NCBI GenBank assembly: GCA_021819035.1
Contig: JAKASL010000001.1
Coordinates: 682,001-746,000, forward strand
Length of the DNA stretch: 64,000 nucleotides
Direction: 5' to 3'
Source of the DNA: an archaeon
GTDB lineage: Archaea > Thermoproteota > Nitrososphaeria > Nitrososphaerales > Gagatemarchaeaceae
In this document: in pieces, positions 33,904-41,082 of the stretch
Layout: each line of letters begins with the position of its first letter
Position numbering within the stretch: position 1 is the stretch's first letter
Position numbers and translations under genes: made by a program
Notes under the pieces: model-generated
Database searches by the model: none
The model's input: only the letters and a program-made list of their open reading frames with translations
What the model was told of the DNA's origin: nothing

Positions 33904-35021
33904 GCCAGGCGAAGCGGCTCGGTGTCGCGTTCGTCCTCTTCCTCGTCGCCGGGGTGGCGCTGGTCGCCGTCCCTGCCGCGTCCGTCTCCGGGCTGAGGCT
34001 GACCGCCGGCGCGCCTGTCAAGGTCGCAGGGGCTCTGGTGACTGTCCCCGTGCAGATTTCGAACCAGGGGTTCCTGGGGATCGCCGTCTCGGGGCTGCAG
34101 GTGAAGGTCGTCGACGACGGGGTCGTCCTCCTCTCGCATGGGATAGGGTCCGTCGACATCCCCCCCGGGGGGAAGGTCGCCTTCCTGGTCCCCTTCCTCA
34201 ACGTGTCGTCCCCGGCGTCAGTCATCGGGAACATCAGCGGGGAGGTGACTGGTGAGGCGGAGGTCGGAGGCGTAGTCCCTGTCAGCCTCGACGTCTCCGC
34301 GCGCGTGGTCACGGCGGCCGAGAGCCCAGCGGCAGGAGGAGCGATGGCTGCCTCGTGGGCGGCGGCCCTGCTCGCCGCGGTGGCTGTGGCGGAGGCGGGG
34401 GGCGGGGGCGGAAGGGGGGGACGGCGGCGGAGGGCCCTCCGGTGGTGGGGCGGAGCGGGGGTGGCGGCAGCGTACGTCGCAGTCCTCGTGGTCGCTCCGA
34501 GGCTCGCCGGTGGGGCTGTCGCCGGGGCGGTGTCCCGCGCGGCCGGGGCGGGGGCCGGGCTCGTCATCGTTTCGGGGTTTTCCGACTTCGTCATGAGCGC
34601 CACCTACGCAGCGCTCTTGGTCGCCGTCGCTGCGGTCGAAGCAGTGCTCAAGGGGTCGGAGCTGGGCGCGGCCTGGAAGGGGTGGCTCAAGGCGGCGGAG
34701 GGGGCGCTCCTGGCCCTGACGTTCTACCTCCTGTTCGGGGGCGGGACCACCCCGGTCGACCTGCGTCTCGGGGCTGTCGCCGCGGACTTCTCCGTGGGGC
34801 TCCTCCTTCCGCTGGTCCTGTTGGAGATGGCCGCGGGTTCGAGGCTGGCCCAAGGGGTGGTCGAAGCAGGCGTCTTCTCCGGGTCGGGGCGAAAGGGGGA
34901 GGACGGGGCTCGACAAGGACAAGCGGACGACGCCGACTTGCGCTGCACGCGCGGCAGGGCGACCCCCTACCAGACAGGGACCTCCTGGTCGCCCTTTCGG
35001 CGAAGCGAGGTTCGGACCTGA
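33900..35021 (+). CDS. Membrane protein of the ABC operon with a probably altered C-terminus
   Basis: 373 residues from the ATG overlapping the ATPase stop. One N-terminal helix (VAFVLFLVAGVALVAVPAA), a ~115-residue beta domain, then about five helices from AMAASWAAALLAAVAVAEAG to LLLPLVLLEMAAG. After ~residue 330 the sequence turns into a charged, low-order tail that lies on a PIN-domain remnant in another frame, so the original 3' end has probably been replaced. Likely an accessory of the exporter. Confidence 0.65.
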   Translation: MSQAKRLGVAFVLFLVAGVALVAVPAASVSGLRLTAGAPVKVAGALVTVPVQISNQGFLGIAVSGLQVKVVDDGVVLLSHGIGSVDIPPGGKVAFLVPFLNVSSPASVIGNISGEVTGEAEVGGVVPVSLDVSARVVTAAESPAAGGAMAASWAAALLAAVAVAEAGGGGGRGGRRRRALRWWGGAGVAAAYVAVLVVAPRLAGGAVAGAVSRAAGAGAGLVIVSGFSDFVMSATYAALLVAVAAVEAVLKGSELGAAWKGWLKAAEGALLALTFYLLFGGGTTPVDLRLGAVAADFSVGLLLPLVLLEMAAGSRLAQGVVEAGVFSGSGRKGEDGARQGQADDADLRCTRGRATPYQTGTSWSPFRRSEVRT

Positions 35022-35125
35022 TAACCCTGGATGAGGACCATTCGGGGATGAGCGAAGCCCTGCGGTCGAAGGGGGTGACCGTGTCGTTCCTGGGGGAGCT
35101 CCTGCGACCGGGCGCCCCCTCGTGA
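34911..35125 (+). pseudogene. C-terminal remnant of a PIN-domain toxin
   Basis: In the frame different from the ABC operon protein, DRDLLVALSAKRGSDLITLD and then EDHSGMSEALRSKGVTVSFL resemble the end of a VapC (strand, the last Asp in the LITLDED turn, helix). No N-terminal half is present. The open frame continues from upstream only by chance. Confidence 0.5.
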
Positions 35126-35197
35126 CAGGCGGGGCTGGGTTCACAGGTAGCCACGTCGTCGGCAGGCTCCTGGAGGAGGGGTACGAGGTGGCCGCGG
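35122..35197 (+). pseudogene. Fragment of an epimerase 5' end (copy a)
   Basis: VTGGAGFTGSHVVGRLLEEG, then YEV, is the Rossmann start of a sugar epimerase and closely matches the beginning of the gene at 37604 at the DNA level. Only about 25 codons remain; then similarity stops. Confidence 0.75.
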
Positions 35198-35232
35198 AGC
35201 TTCCGGTCCTCCGCCCCTTCCTTCGCGTCGAG

Positions 35233-35241
35233 CCTAAATAG
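35233..35241 (+). promoter_or_regulatory. TATA-like box of the full-length unnamed gene
   Basis: CCTAAATAG lies ~20 bases before the ATG at 35257 and ~98 before the ATG at 35335, so the ~75-base conserved leader is probably transcribed. Confidence 0.45.
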
Positions 35242-35256
35242 AGTCTGTTTCATGGG

Positions 35257-35685
35257 ATGAGACGCTTGAACCGACGCCCGTCCCTACGCAGGCCCCGCGC
35301 CCGGCACCAGCACCTCAACATCAGTGAAGGCGTAATGAACACTGCCAAGCTCAGAGACTTCTTCAGGCGCGAGATGTATTCGGCCAAGAGGGACGGCTCC
35401 TGGTTCAGGCTAGGGCGCGTCGAGAGGGGGGTCTACTCCCTCGCCGTGAGGCTCGACGTGAAGCTGGAGAGCGCGGTCCTCCTCAGGGCCCTGGTCGGGG
35501 TCCTCAAGAAGCTGAAGGAGATGGGGGACAGGGCCTACTCCGTGTTGATGGAGGGGATGAGGCTCGCCTGGGCGTTCTCCGAGGCTGCCGTGTCGTGGGG
35601 GAACCAGGCGGCGAAGGCATGGAGGAGCGACCCTAACTACGCGTCGTTCCTCGGCAGGTTCCTGGTGAGGAGGGGATGGCCGTGA
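35257..35685 (+). CDS. Unnamed gene family, full-length member
   Basis: 142 residues from the ATG at 35257, or 116 from the ATG at 35335. The second is preferred as the conserved start, because in copy 1 the leader is conserved as DNA but not in frame. The product begins MNTAKLRDFFRREMYSAKRD, continues GSWFRLGRVERGVYSLAVRL, has a helical middle (LLRALVGVLKKLKEMGDRAY) and ends with AWAFSEAAVSWGNQAAKAWR. It looks soluble, basic and helical. Three broken copies lie at 25379, 26970 and 36605, and leaders at 25317, 26934 and 29371. No known family is recognised. Confidence 0.75.
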   Translation: MRRLNRRPSLRRPRARHQHLNISEGVMNTAKLRDFFRREMYSAKRDGSWFRLGRVERGVYSLAVRLDVKLESAVLLRALVGVLKKLKEMGDRAYSVLMEGMRLAWAFSEAAVSWGNQAAKAWRSDPNYASFLGRFLVRRGWP

Positions 35686-35743
35686 GCGCGTCCGCCCACC
35701 GCATGCCCCACCCGAGGCGGATTCCTCCTAAGATGGTCTCGCA

Positions 35744-36163
35744 TTGAGCGCAGCGACGAAAGAGGTCGAGGAGCTGAAGAGGAAGGCAGGCGAGTTCCTC
35801 GAAGGCGCGAAGAGGGCCCTCGACTCCCGCCAGTTCGACCTCTCCTGCTTCCTCTACGAGCAGGGGCTGCAGCTCACACTGAAGTCGGGCCTCCTCGCGG
35901 AGGCTGGAGACTTTCCCAGGACGCACTCTCTGCGCGGGCTGCTCGCGGAGTTCCGTGAGGACGTCCCCGCGGTGGAGGGTTTCGTCAGGAGGAACAGGGC
36001 CAGGATCTCGAGCCTGGAAGACGCCTATGTCATGGCTAGGTATTCAGAAAAGGGGTACACCGAGGCCGACGCGGCCGACGCCGCAAAGCTCTGCGGGGAG
36101 GTCATGAGGCTGATAGGGGGCCGGAAAGGCGCGGGGCGACGGAGGCGCCTCGGCAAGGCATGA
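35744..36163 (+). CDS. HEPN-domain protein (toxin half of a HEPN-MNT module)
   Basis: 139 residues. A helical HEPN pattern: FLEGAKRALDSRQFDLSCFL then YEQGLQLTLKSGLLAEAGDF, followed by PRTHSLRGLL, the R-x-H region, and AYVMARYSEKGYTEADAADA near the end. HEPN toxins are RNases or targets of modification. Starts at TTG; its stop overlaps the ATG of the nucleotidyltransferase (ATGA). Confidence 0.8.
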   Translation: MSAATKEVEELKRKAGEFLEGAKRALDSRQFDLSCFLYEQGLQLTLKSGLLAEAGDFPRTHSLRGLLAEFREDVPAVEGFVRRNRARISSLEDAYVMARYSEKGYTEADAADAAKLCGEVMRLIGGRKGAGRRRRLGKA

Positions 36164-36579
36164 AGAGCGGGACCCGGATGGTGATGGGCCTGGCCCGGAG
36201 GAGGGCCGGGCTGGCGCGGGGGTGGAGGGAGGTCGCCCCCGACCTGGCCGACGAGTTCCACCGCATCCTCCCCGGCTCCAGGGTCTACGCCTTCGGGAGC
36301 GCGGTCAGGGGGGACATGAGCGGGGGGAGCGACGTCGACATCCTGGTGGTCTCGGACGCCGTCCCGGCGGGGGCACTGGCCAGGGCCAGGCTGAAGGTCA
36401 GGGCGGAGGAGGGCGCCGGCCTCCCCGACTGCCATCCGTTCGAGTTTCACCTCGTGACGGAGGGGGAGGCGGAGCCGTTCCTGAGGAGGGCTGGGCGCGA
36501 CATCCTTCTGATTGAAGGCAGGCGGGGCCTGCGAAGAGCCAGGGAGACGGGGAGGATCCGAATCGCTGCAAACTCGTAA
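36160..36579 (+). CDS. Minimal nucleotidyltransferase (antitoxin half of HEPN-MNT)
   Basis: 139 residues. YAFGSAVRGDMSGGSDVDIL has the G-S-x-x-R-G ... S-D-x-D catalytic motif, and PFEFHLVTEGEAEPF supplies the later conserved acid region. MNT proteins neutralise HEPN partners by AMPylation in characterised systems. The pair lies between two direct repeats derived from the unnamed gene (35512-35685 and 36595-36766). Confidence 0.85.
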   Translation: MKSGTRMVMGLARRRAGLARGWREVAPDLADEFHRILPGSRVYAFGSAVRGDMSGGSDVDILVVSDAVPAGALARARLKVRAEEGAGLPDCHPFEFHLVTEGEAEPFLRRAGRDILLIEGRRGLRRARETGRIRIAANS

Positions 36580-36594
36580 GGGGGCGAGACCGTC

Positions 36595-36766
36595 AGGGCG
36601 CTTCGGGGACAAGGCCTACGCCGTGCTGATGGAGGGGATGAGGCTCGCCTGGGCGTTCTCCGAGGCGGCCGTGTCGTGGGGGAACGAGGCGGCGAAGGCA
36701 TGGAGGAGCGACGCGAGCTACGCGTCCTTCCTTGGTAGGTTCCTGGTGAGGGAGAGACGGGGATGA
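36595..36766 (+). pseudogene. Copy 4 of the unnamed gene family: 3' half only
   Basis: DKAYAVLMEGMRLAWAFSEA, then AVSWGNEAAKAWRSDASYAS, is almost identical to the end of the full-length protein at 35257-35685. No 5' half exists; the HEPN-MNT pair separates it from the full copy. DNA identity over ~160 bases is very high, so the duplication is recent. Confidence 0.8.
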
Positions 36767-36852
36767 GCGACCTTCGCCTGCGTGCGCTTATCCGGTGCCA
36801 AGCCATTCACGACTATCCAGCATACCCAAGGGGATTAGATATCAGAGCGCTC

Positions 36853-36926
36853 GTCACCTGCGGGGCTGGCTTCATCGGGAGCCAAGTGGTCGACAGGCTG
36901 CTCGAGGAGGGGCACAAAGCCGCCCC
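36853..36926 (+). pseudogene. Fragment of an epimerase 5' end (copy b)
   Basis: VTCGAGFIGSQVVDRLLEEG, then HKAA, is a second partial copy of the start of the epimerase gene at 37604, differing by few bases over ~70. The frame stops soon after at 36955. Confidence 0.78.
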
Positions 36927-36974
36927 GGCCGGAGCTTCGGCGAATACCGCCTGAATGCGCCGGCCTTGCCAACC

Positions 36975-36983
36975 ATTAAATAT
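36975..36983 (+). promoter_or_regulatory. TATA-like box of the DUF433-DUF5615 pair
   Basis: ATTAAATAT stands 22-30 bases before the ATG at 37005, which fixes that codon as the start. Confidence 0.6.
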
Positions 36984-37004
36984 CTGGGAGTGAGTTTCCA
37001 GTCG

Positions 37005-37244
37005 ATGCAAAGGTCGTTGCTCGAGAGAATAGTGACGGACCCGAAAGTCATGGCAGGGAAGCCAGTCATCAAGGGGACGAGGGTGCCAGTAGACCTCATC
37101 ATTCACAGGATAGCCCAGGGCGAGACGGTCGAACATCTCCTTGAGGACTACCCGAAGATGACTCGCCAGGACGTCAGGGCAGCCCTCGAGTACGCCAGCA
37201 GCGTCGTCAAGGGCGAAGACATCATCCCCATTGCGCGCGGGTAG
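37005..37244 (+). CDS. DUF433 antitoxin-like protein
   Basis: 79 residues. IVTDPKVMAGKPVIKGTRVP, then VDLIIHRIAQGETVEHLLED and MTRQDVRAALEYA, is the typical DUF433 winged-HTH sequence. The gene overlaps a DUF5615 gene by 14 bases. In known genomes this pair is treated as a VapBC-like TA system. Confidence 0.85.
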   Translation: MQRSLLERIVTDPKVMAGKPVIKGTRVPVDLIIHRIAQGETVEHLLEDYPKMTRQDVRAALEYASSVVKGEDIIPIARG

Positions 37245-37596
37245 GCTGCGGGTCCTAGTCGACGAGAGCACGGGGAGGAGGCTGTCCGAACTGTTGGGTT
37301 CTGCCGGACACGATTCGGTCTTCGTGGGGGACGTCACGCCGGGGGCCGCCGACGAAGAGGTTCTGTCCAGGGCCGAGCAGGAAGGAAGGATCCTCATCAC
37401 CGACGACAAGGACTTCGGCGAGCTGGTCTTCCGGCTCGGCAGGCCCACGAGCGGGGTCATCTTGTTGCGAGGGGTGGAAGGGAGTCACGAGGACAGGATG
37501 AAAGTACTTGCCAGGGTCCTCCAAATCGAGGGACTCGCGGGGAGCTTCGTGACCGTCAGGAAGAACAGGGTGCGCGTCCGGAGAGCGCCACGGTAG
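37231..37596 (+). CDS. DUF5615 PIN-like toxin
   Basis: 121 residues from a TTG. LRVLVDESTGRRLSELL supplies the first Asp-Glu and GRILITDDKDFGELVF the second acidic cluster, the signature of the DUF5615/Mut7-C PIN-like family. It overlaps its DUF433 partner, so synthesis is coupled. The epimerase gene starts seven bases later. Confidence 0.85.
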   Translation: MRAGRLRVLVDESTGRRLSELLGSAGHDSVFVGDVTPGAADEEVLSRAEQEGRILITDDKDFGELVFRLGRPTSGVILLRGVEGSHEDRMKVLARVLQIEGLAGSFVTVRKNRVRVRRAPR

Positions 37597-37603
37597 GGGG
37601 AGC

Positions 37604-39529
37604 ATGGCACAGAAGGCATTGGTGACGGGCGGGGCTGGCTTCATCGGGAGCCACGTGGTAGACAGGCTGCTCGAGGAGGGGTACGAGGTGACCGCGGTGG
37701 ACAACCTCAGCGAGGGGCACCTGGAGAACATCGCCCACCTGAAGGACGACAAACGGTTCAGGTTCGTGAAGCTCGACCTCAAGGACAGGGGCGCCACCAT
37801 GAAGGCTGTGAAGGGGAACGACGTCGTGTTCCACATGGCCGCCCAGGCCAACATACGGAAGAGCATAGTCGACCATATGGGGGACCTCGAGAACAACCTA
37901 ATGGCGATGATTAACATCCTCGACGGGATGGTGGAGCACAAGGTCGGCGAGCTTGTTTTCGCTTCGAGTTCTGCTATTTACGGGGAGGCAAAGGTCACCC
38001 CGACCCCTGAGGACTACCTTTCCCACCAGACATCCTTGTACGGTGCGTCAAAATTGGCTTGCGTGACGGGTCGGGCGAAGGTTCTCACCGGGGGAGGGTC
38101 CAAGGAGATACGCGAGGTAAGGGTCGGAGATATGGTGTACACCCACAAGAACAACCTGAAGAGGGTGAAGCAGACTTTTCGGAGGCTCTACGACGGGGAA
38201 CTCATCAACATCCGATTCGGCTCCGGGGACGGACGCAAACACATTCACATGCCAGAGAGTGCCTTCCCCGAACTTCCCACCAACTGCGAAGTTTCGGCCA
38301 CGCCAGAGCACCCGGTCTTGACGGAAAGTGGGTGGAAGTCGGTCGGGGGGCTGACTGTCGGCGAGAAGGTGGCCGTCGTGGCGAATAGTTGCATCTCATG
38401 TAAGAAACTCATACCCTATTGGACAATCTCTTGCTCGCAAGCCTGCACTTATGCGGCCTTCCCCGACATCAAGGTCAAGATAGGGAACAAGACTAGGGGT
38501 CACCCCAACTACAACGAGCACCTGTTCAAGGACCCAACGTGGCGGGCGGATTGGTTGAGGAAGACTCTTGGGCACAAGGAGATCAACTCACAGGAGTTCT
38601 ACATCTGGCTGCTCATAAAAGAGGCCGGTGGTGACAGTTTCAGCTATGTTGGCAACGGTCAGAGAGTGATAGGGGGGTATTGTCCCGACTTCGTGTCTGA
38701 ACCTTTCAAAGCGATCATCGAGTACCAAGGCAGAAGCGGGAGCAGTGACGTCAAACGTGACAACCAAAAGAGAATCAGCGCATTCCGTGACGCGGGGTAC
38801 AACGTCCTCGTCTTGAATGACGAGACCGACTTCAGGCGTCCGATTGAGACGGTTCGAAAGATTGCAGCGTTCATCACCGAGAGCGTTGCCATGGCGGTGC
38901 GGACCGACCCCGAGTTCATCTTCGCGCAGGTTCAAAGAGTGAGAGTGAGCAGACGCGCACATTCGCGCAGGCCGATTTGGGTCTACAACTTGGAGGTTGA
39001 GGATGACAACTCGTACATCTGCCAGGGCATCGCGATGCACAACTGCGAGGCGTGGGCCGAGAGTTTCGTGCAGTTCGCCCCCATCAAGGTCTGGTCGTTC
39101 CGGTTCGCCAACGTCGTCGGGGAGAGGTGCAGGCGCGGGGTCATCTGGGACTTCGTCCACAAGCTGCAGAAGGACCCGAAGGAGCTGGAGATACTGGGGA
39201 ACGGGAAGCAGAGCAAGGAGTACCTCTACGTGAAGGACTGCGTCGAGGGGATGATGACAGGGTGGAGGAAGTCCAAGGGGCCTGTCGAGGCGTTCAACCT
39301 CGGGCAGCCGAGGCAGACGCTGGTGGACGATGTGGCGGATTTGGTGATCGCAGAGATGAAGCTCGACGGGGTGAAGAGGAGGTACACGGGCGGAGAGCGC
39401 GGGTGGATTGGGGACAACAAGCTCGTCGAGCTGTCGCTTAAGAGGATGGTGAAGCTGGGGTGGAAGCCTAAGGTTTCACCTGAAGAGGCGATCAAGGCGA
39501 CGGCGCGTTGGACGCTGTCGAACAGCTAG
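37604..39529 (+). CDS. NAD-dependent sugar epimerase/dehydratase precursor containing an intein
   Basis: 641 residues encode a ~313-residue extended SDR enzyme interrupted by a 328-residue intein. N-extein (1-152): GGAGFIGSHVVDRLLEEGYE NAD-binding loop, FASSSAIYGE with the catalytic Ser, and SLYGASKLA with the catalytic Tyr and Lys. C-extein (from Cys 481): CEAWAESFVQ, then FRFANVVGERCRRGVIWDFV and a substrate-binding half ending in LGWKPKVSPEEAI. Spliced, it rejoins YGASKLA-CEAWAES, the normal helix after YxxxK. Probably a UDP- or GDP-sugar 4-epimerase or dehydratase. Two short copies of its 5' end lie upstream. Confidence 0.88.
   Translation: MAQKALVTGGAGFIGSHVVDRLLEEGYEVTAVDNLSEGHLENIAHLKDDKRFRFVKLDLKDRGATMKAVKGNDVVFHMAAQANIRKSIVDHMGDLENNLMAMINILDGMVEHKVGELVFASSSAIYGEAKVTPTPEDYLSHQTSLYGASKLACVTGRAKVLTGGGSKEIREVRVGDMVYTHKNNLKRVKQTFRRLYDGELINIRFGSGDGRKHIHMPESAFPELPTNCEVSATPEHPVLTESGWKSVGGLTVGEKVAVVANSCISCKKLIPYWTISCSQACTYAAFPDIKVKIGNKTRGHPNYNEHLFKDPTWRADWLRKTLGHKEINSQEFYIWLLIKEAGGDSFSYVGNGQRVIGGYCPDFVSEPFKAIIEYQGRSGSSDVKRDNQKRISAFRDAGYNVLVLNDETDFRRPIETVRKIAAFITESVAMAVRTDPEFIFAQVQRVRVSRRAHSRRPIWVYNLEVEDDNSYICQGIAMHNCEAWAESFVQFAPIKVWSFRFANVVGERCRRGVIWDFVHKLQKDPKELEILGNGKQSKEYLYVKDCVEGMMTGWRKSKGPVEAFNLGQPRQTLVDDVADLVIAEMKLDGVKRRYTGGERGWIGDNKLVELSLKRMVKLGWKPKVSPEEAIKATARWTLSNS
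38060..39043 (+). mobile_element. Intein with Vsr-like homing endonuclease domain
   Basis: 328 residues. It begins with Cys 1 (CVTGRAKVLTGG, block A). Block B is EVSATPEHPVLTESGWKSV with the TxxH signature. It ends in block F VYNLEVEDDNSYICQG and block G IAMHN, with +1 Cys in the extein. Between them are a CxxC ... CxxxC zinc knuckle (SCISCKK, SCSQAC) and SYVGNGQRVIGGYCPDFV, AIIEYQG and DAGYNVLVLN. That is the core of a Vsr-like PD-(D/E)XK/EDxHD endonuclease rather than the common LAGLIDADG type. All splicing residues are present, so it should self-splice. Confidence 0.88.
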
Positions 39530-39951
39530 GTGTCGGGGACGGACACCGCGCAAAATCATCGAAGAAGAGCATTTCAAAGTAGAGCGGCTCTTCTTCACCT
39601 TCCAGAAGGTAAGCATGATAGAGCTCAGCCTGAAGAGATGGGTAAAGTTCAGACTCGTGGAGGACTTGACAATGGCCTAGGAGAGATACTCAACAAACTG
39701 AAGCTGAAGACGCCTGCGTCTTACATCAAGACGATGCTCTGGTTGACGCAGACAACCAAAAGGTCGAACGCTCGCGTTCGGGCGCTTCTGACCGTCTCCC
39801 CACATGTGAGCGGACGAAGGCTCGACACCTCCTCGCGAAATCGCAAAGGGAAGCCTGTCGTTAGAGCGATGGGAAGGTGTAATCGAACCCGGCGGCCGTT
39901 AGGGGCAGGAAAGATCGTCGCCTAACACATAATATCGGTAGGTAGGGACTC
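39530..39951. other. Gene-poor stretch after the epimerase
   Basis: Short frames only. In one, IELSLKRWVKF (about 39617-39650) resembles ELSLKRMVKLGW from the epimerase end, which could be a decayed duplicate, but the match is short. CACATAATATC near 39926 is a plausible TATA box for the next gene. Confidence 0.4.
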
Positions 39952-40953
39952 TTGAACAATGGGATGACTACCAAGAGGGAGGGGATGCGCTACACCCCCA
40001 CAAATGGCGAAGTAGGGGTGGCCGACTCAAAGTCAGAGACGCCACTTGGTAAACAGGGAAGCTTCGATGAAACTGCGGAGCGCGGAGGATTGGTAACCGT
40101 GGTCATTCCAACATTGAACGAGGGGCAAGCGATTGGGGAACTGATAGAGGAAATCAAAGCAGAGGGCCTTGACAACATCATTGTAGTTGATGGCTACTCC
40201 CGAGACAACACCGCGGAGGCTGCTCGTACGCACGGGGCAAAACTTGTCTTCCAGCACGGAAAAGGAAAGGCCGGCGCGCTCTTGACAGTTTTTCCCATGG
40301 TTCTGACCCCATACATCGTAGTTATGGATGGCGACTCGAGTTATGCTCCCTCAGATATTGAGAAGTTCCTCCGCCTGATTGGCCAATACGACTTCGTCAA
40401 AGGGGTGCGCGCGAACAACGAAAATATGTCCCGCGTGCATAAGTTTGGAAACTGGGTAATCACCAAGACCTTCGATTTACTTTTCGGTACATCCATTGGC
40501 GATGTGTGTTCAGGAATGTATCTGATCAAGACACAACTGGTTAGGGGGTTACATCTCGAAAAACACCCGTTGACTGTCGAGCAAGAGATTGCTGCTCAAA
40601 TGGCGCTCGCGTCTGGGAGGATTACCACTGTTCCGATTGACTACAGAAGGAGGGTGGGGGGTGTGTCCAAGACCAAAACCTGGAGACAGGGATTCCGAGA
40701 CCTTGTCACCAACTTCGACTTGGCAAGGACATACAACCCAATTTTGCTATTCTCATTCCTAGCAGCACTCGTGACACTACCAGCCTTAGGGCTACTATTG
40801 TACGGCATCGCCCTAAACTACGCGTATCACGAGTTCCATAGTGGATACTTTTTAGGGAGCGCAATTCTGCTTCTTATTGGGATGCAGGGACTAGCAGTCG
40901 CTACAATTGCAGCGATGCTGAGAAGGATTGAGCGGAAACTCCCACGGGACTGA
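39952..40953 (+). CDS. Family 2 glycosyltransferase with C-terminal membrane helices
   Basis: 333 residues. VTVVIPTLNEGQAIGELIEE is the GT-A start, IIVVDGYSRDNTAE the nucleotide-sugar site, and VVMDGDSSYAPSDI the DxD-like motif. It resembles dolichyl-phosphate mannose/glucose synthases, with two C-terminal helices (ILLFSFLAALVTLPALGLLL and GSAILLLIGMQGLAVATIAA). It likely makes a lipid-linked sugar at the inner face of the membrane. The ~40 residues before the domain are unconserved, so a later start is possible. First gene of the lower-GC island. Confidence 0.85.
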   Translation: MNNGMTTKREGMRYTPTNGEVGVADSKSETPLGKQGSFDETAERGGLVTVVIPTLNEGQAIGELIEEIKAEGLDNIIVVDGYSRDNTAEAARTHGAKLVFQHGKGKAGALLTVFPMVLTPYIVVMDGDSSYAPSDIEKFLRLIGQYDFVKGVRANNENMSRVHKFGNWVITKTFDLLFGTSIGDVCSGMYLIKTQLVRGLHLEKHPLTVEQEIAAQMALASGRITTVPIDYRRRVGGVSKTKTWRQGFRDLVTNFDLARTYNPILLFSFLAALVTLPALGLLLYGIALNYAYHEFHSGYFLGSAILLLIGMQGLAVATIAAMLRRIERKLPRD

Positions 40954-41082
40954 GAGTTGTGACACCAGGTTACACCTTCTATAGCAGCCGGAGACCTCCT
41001 CAGCCTGCTAAACATATACGCCCGCATTTAGGAATAAACAAGCATGGCGACTCAGGCTCTTCTCAAGTGTAACTGAGACGAA

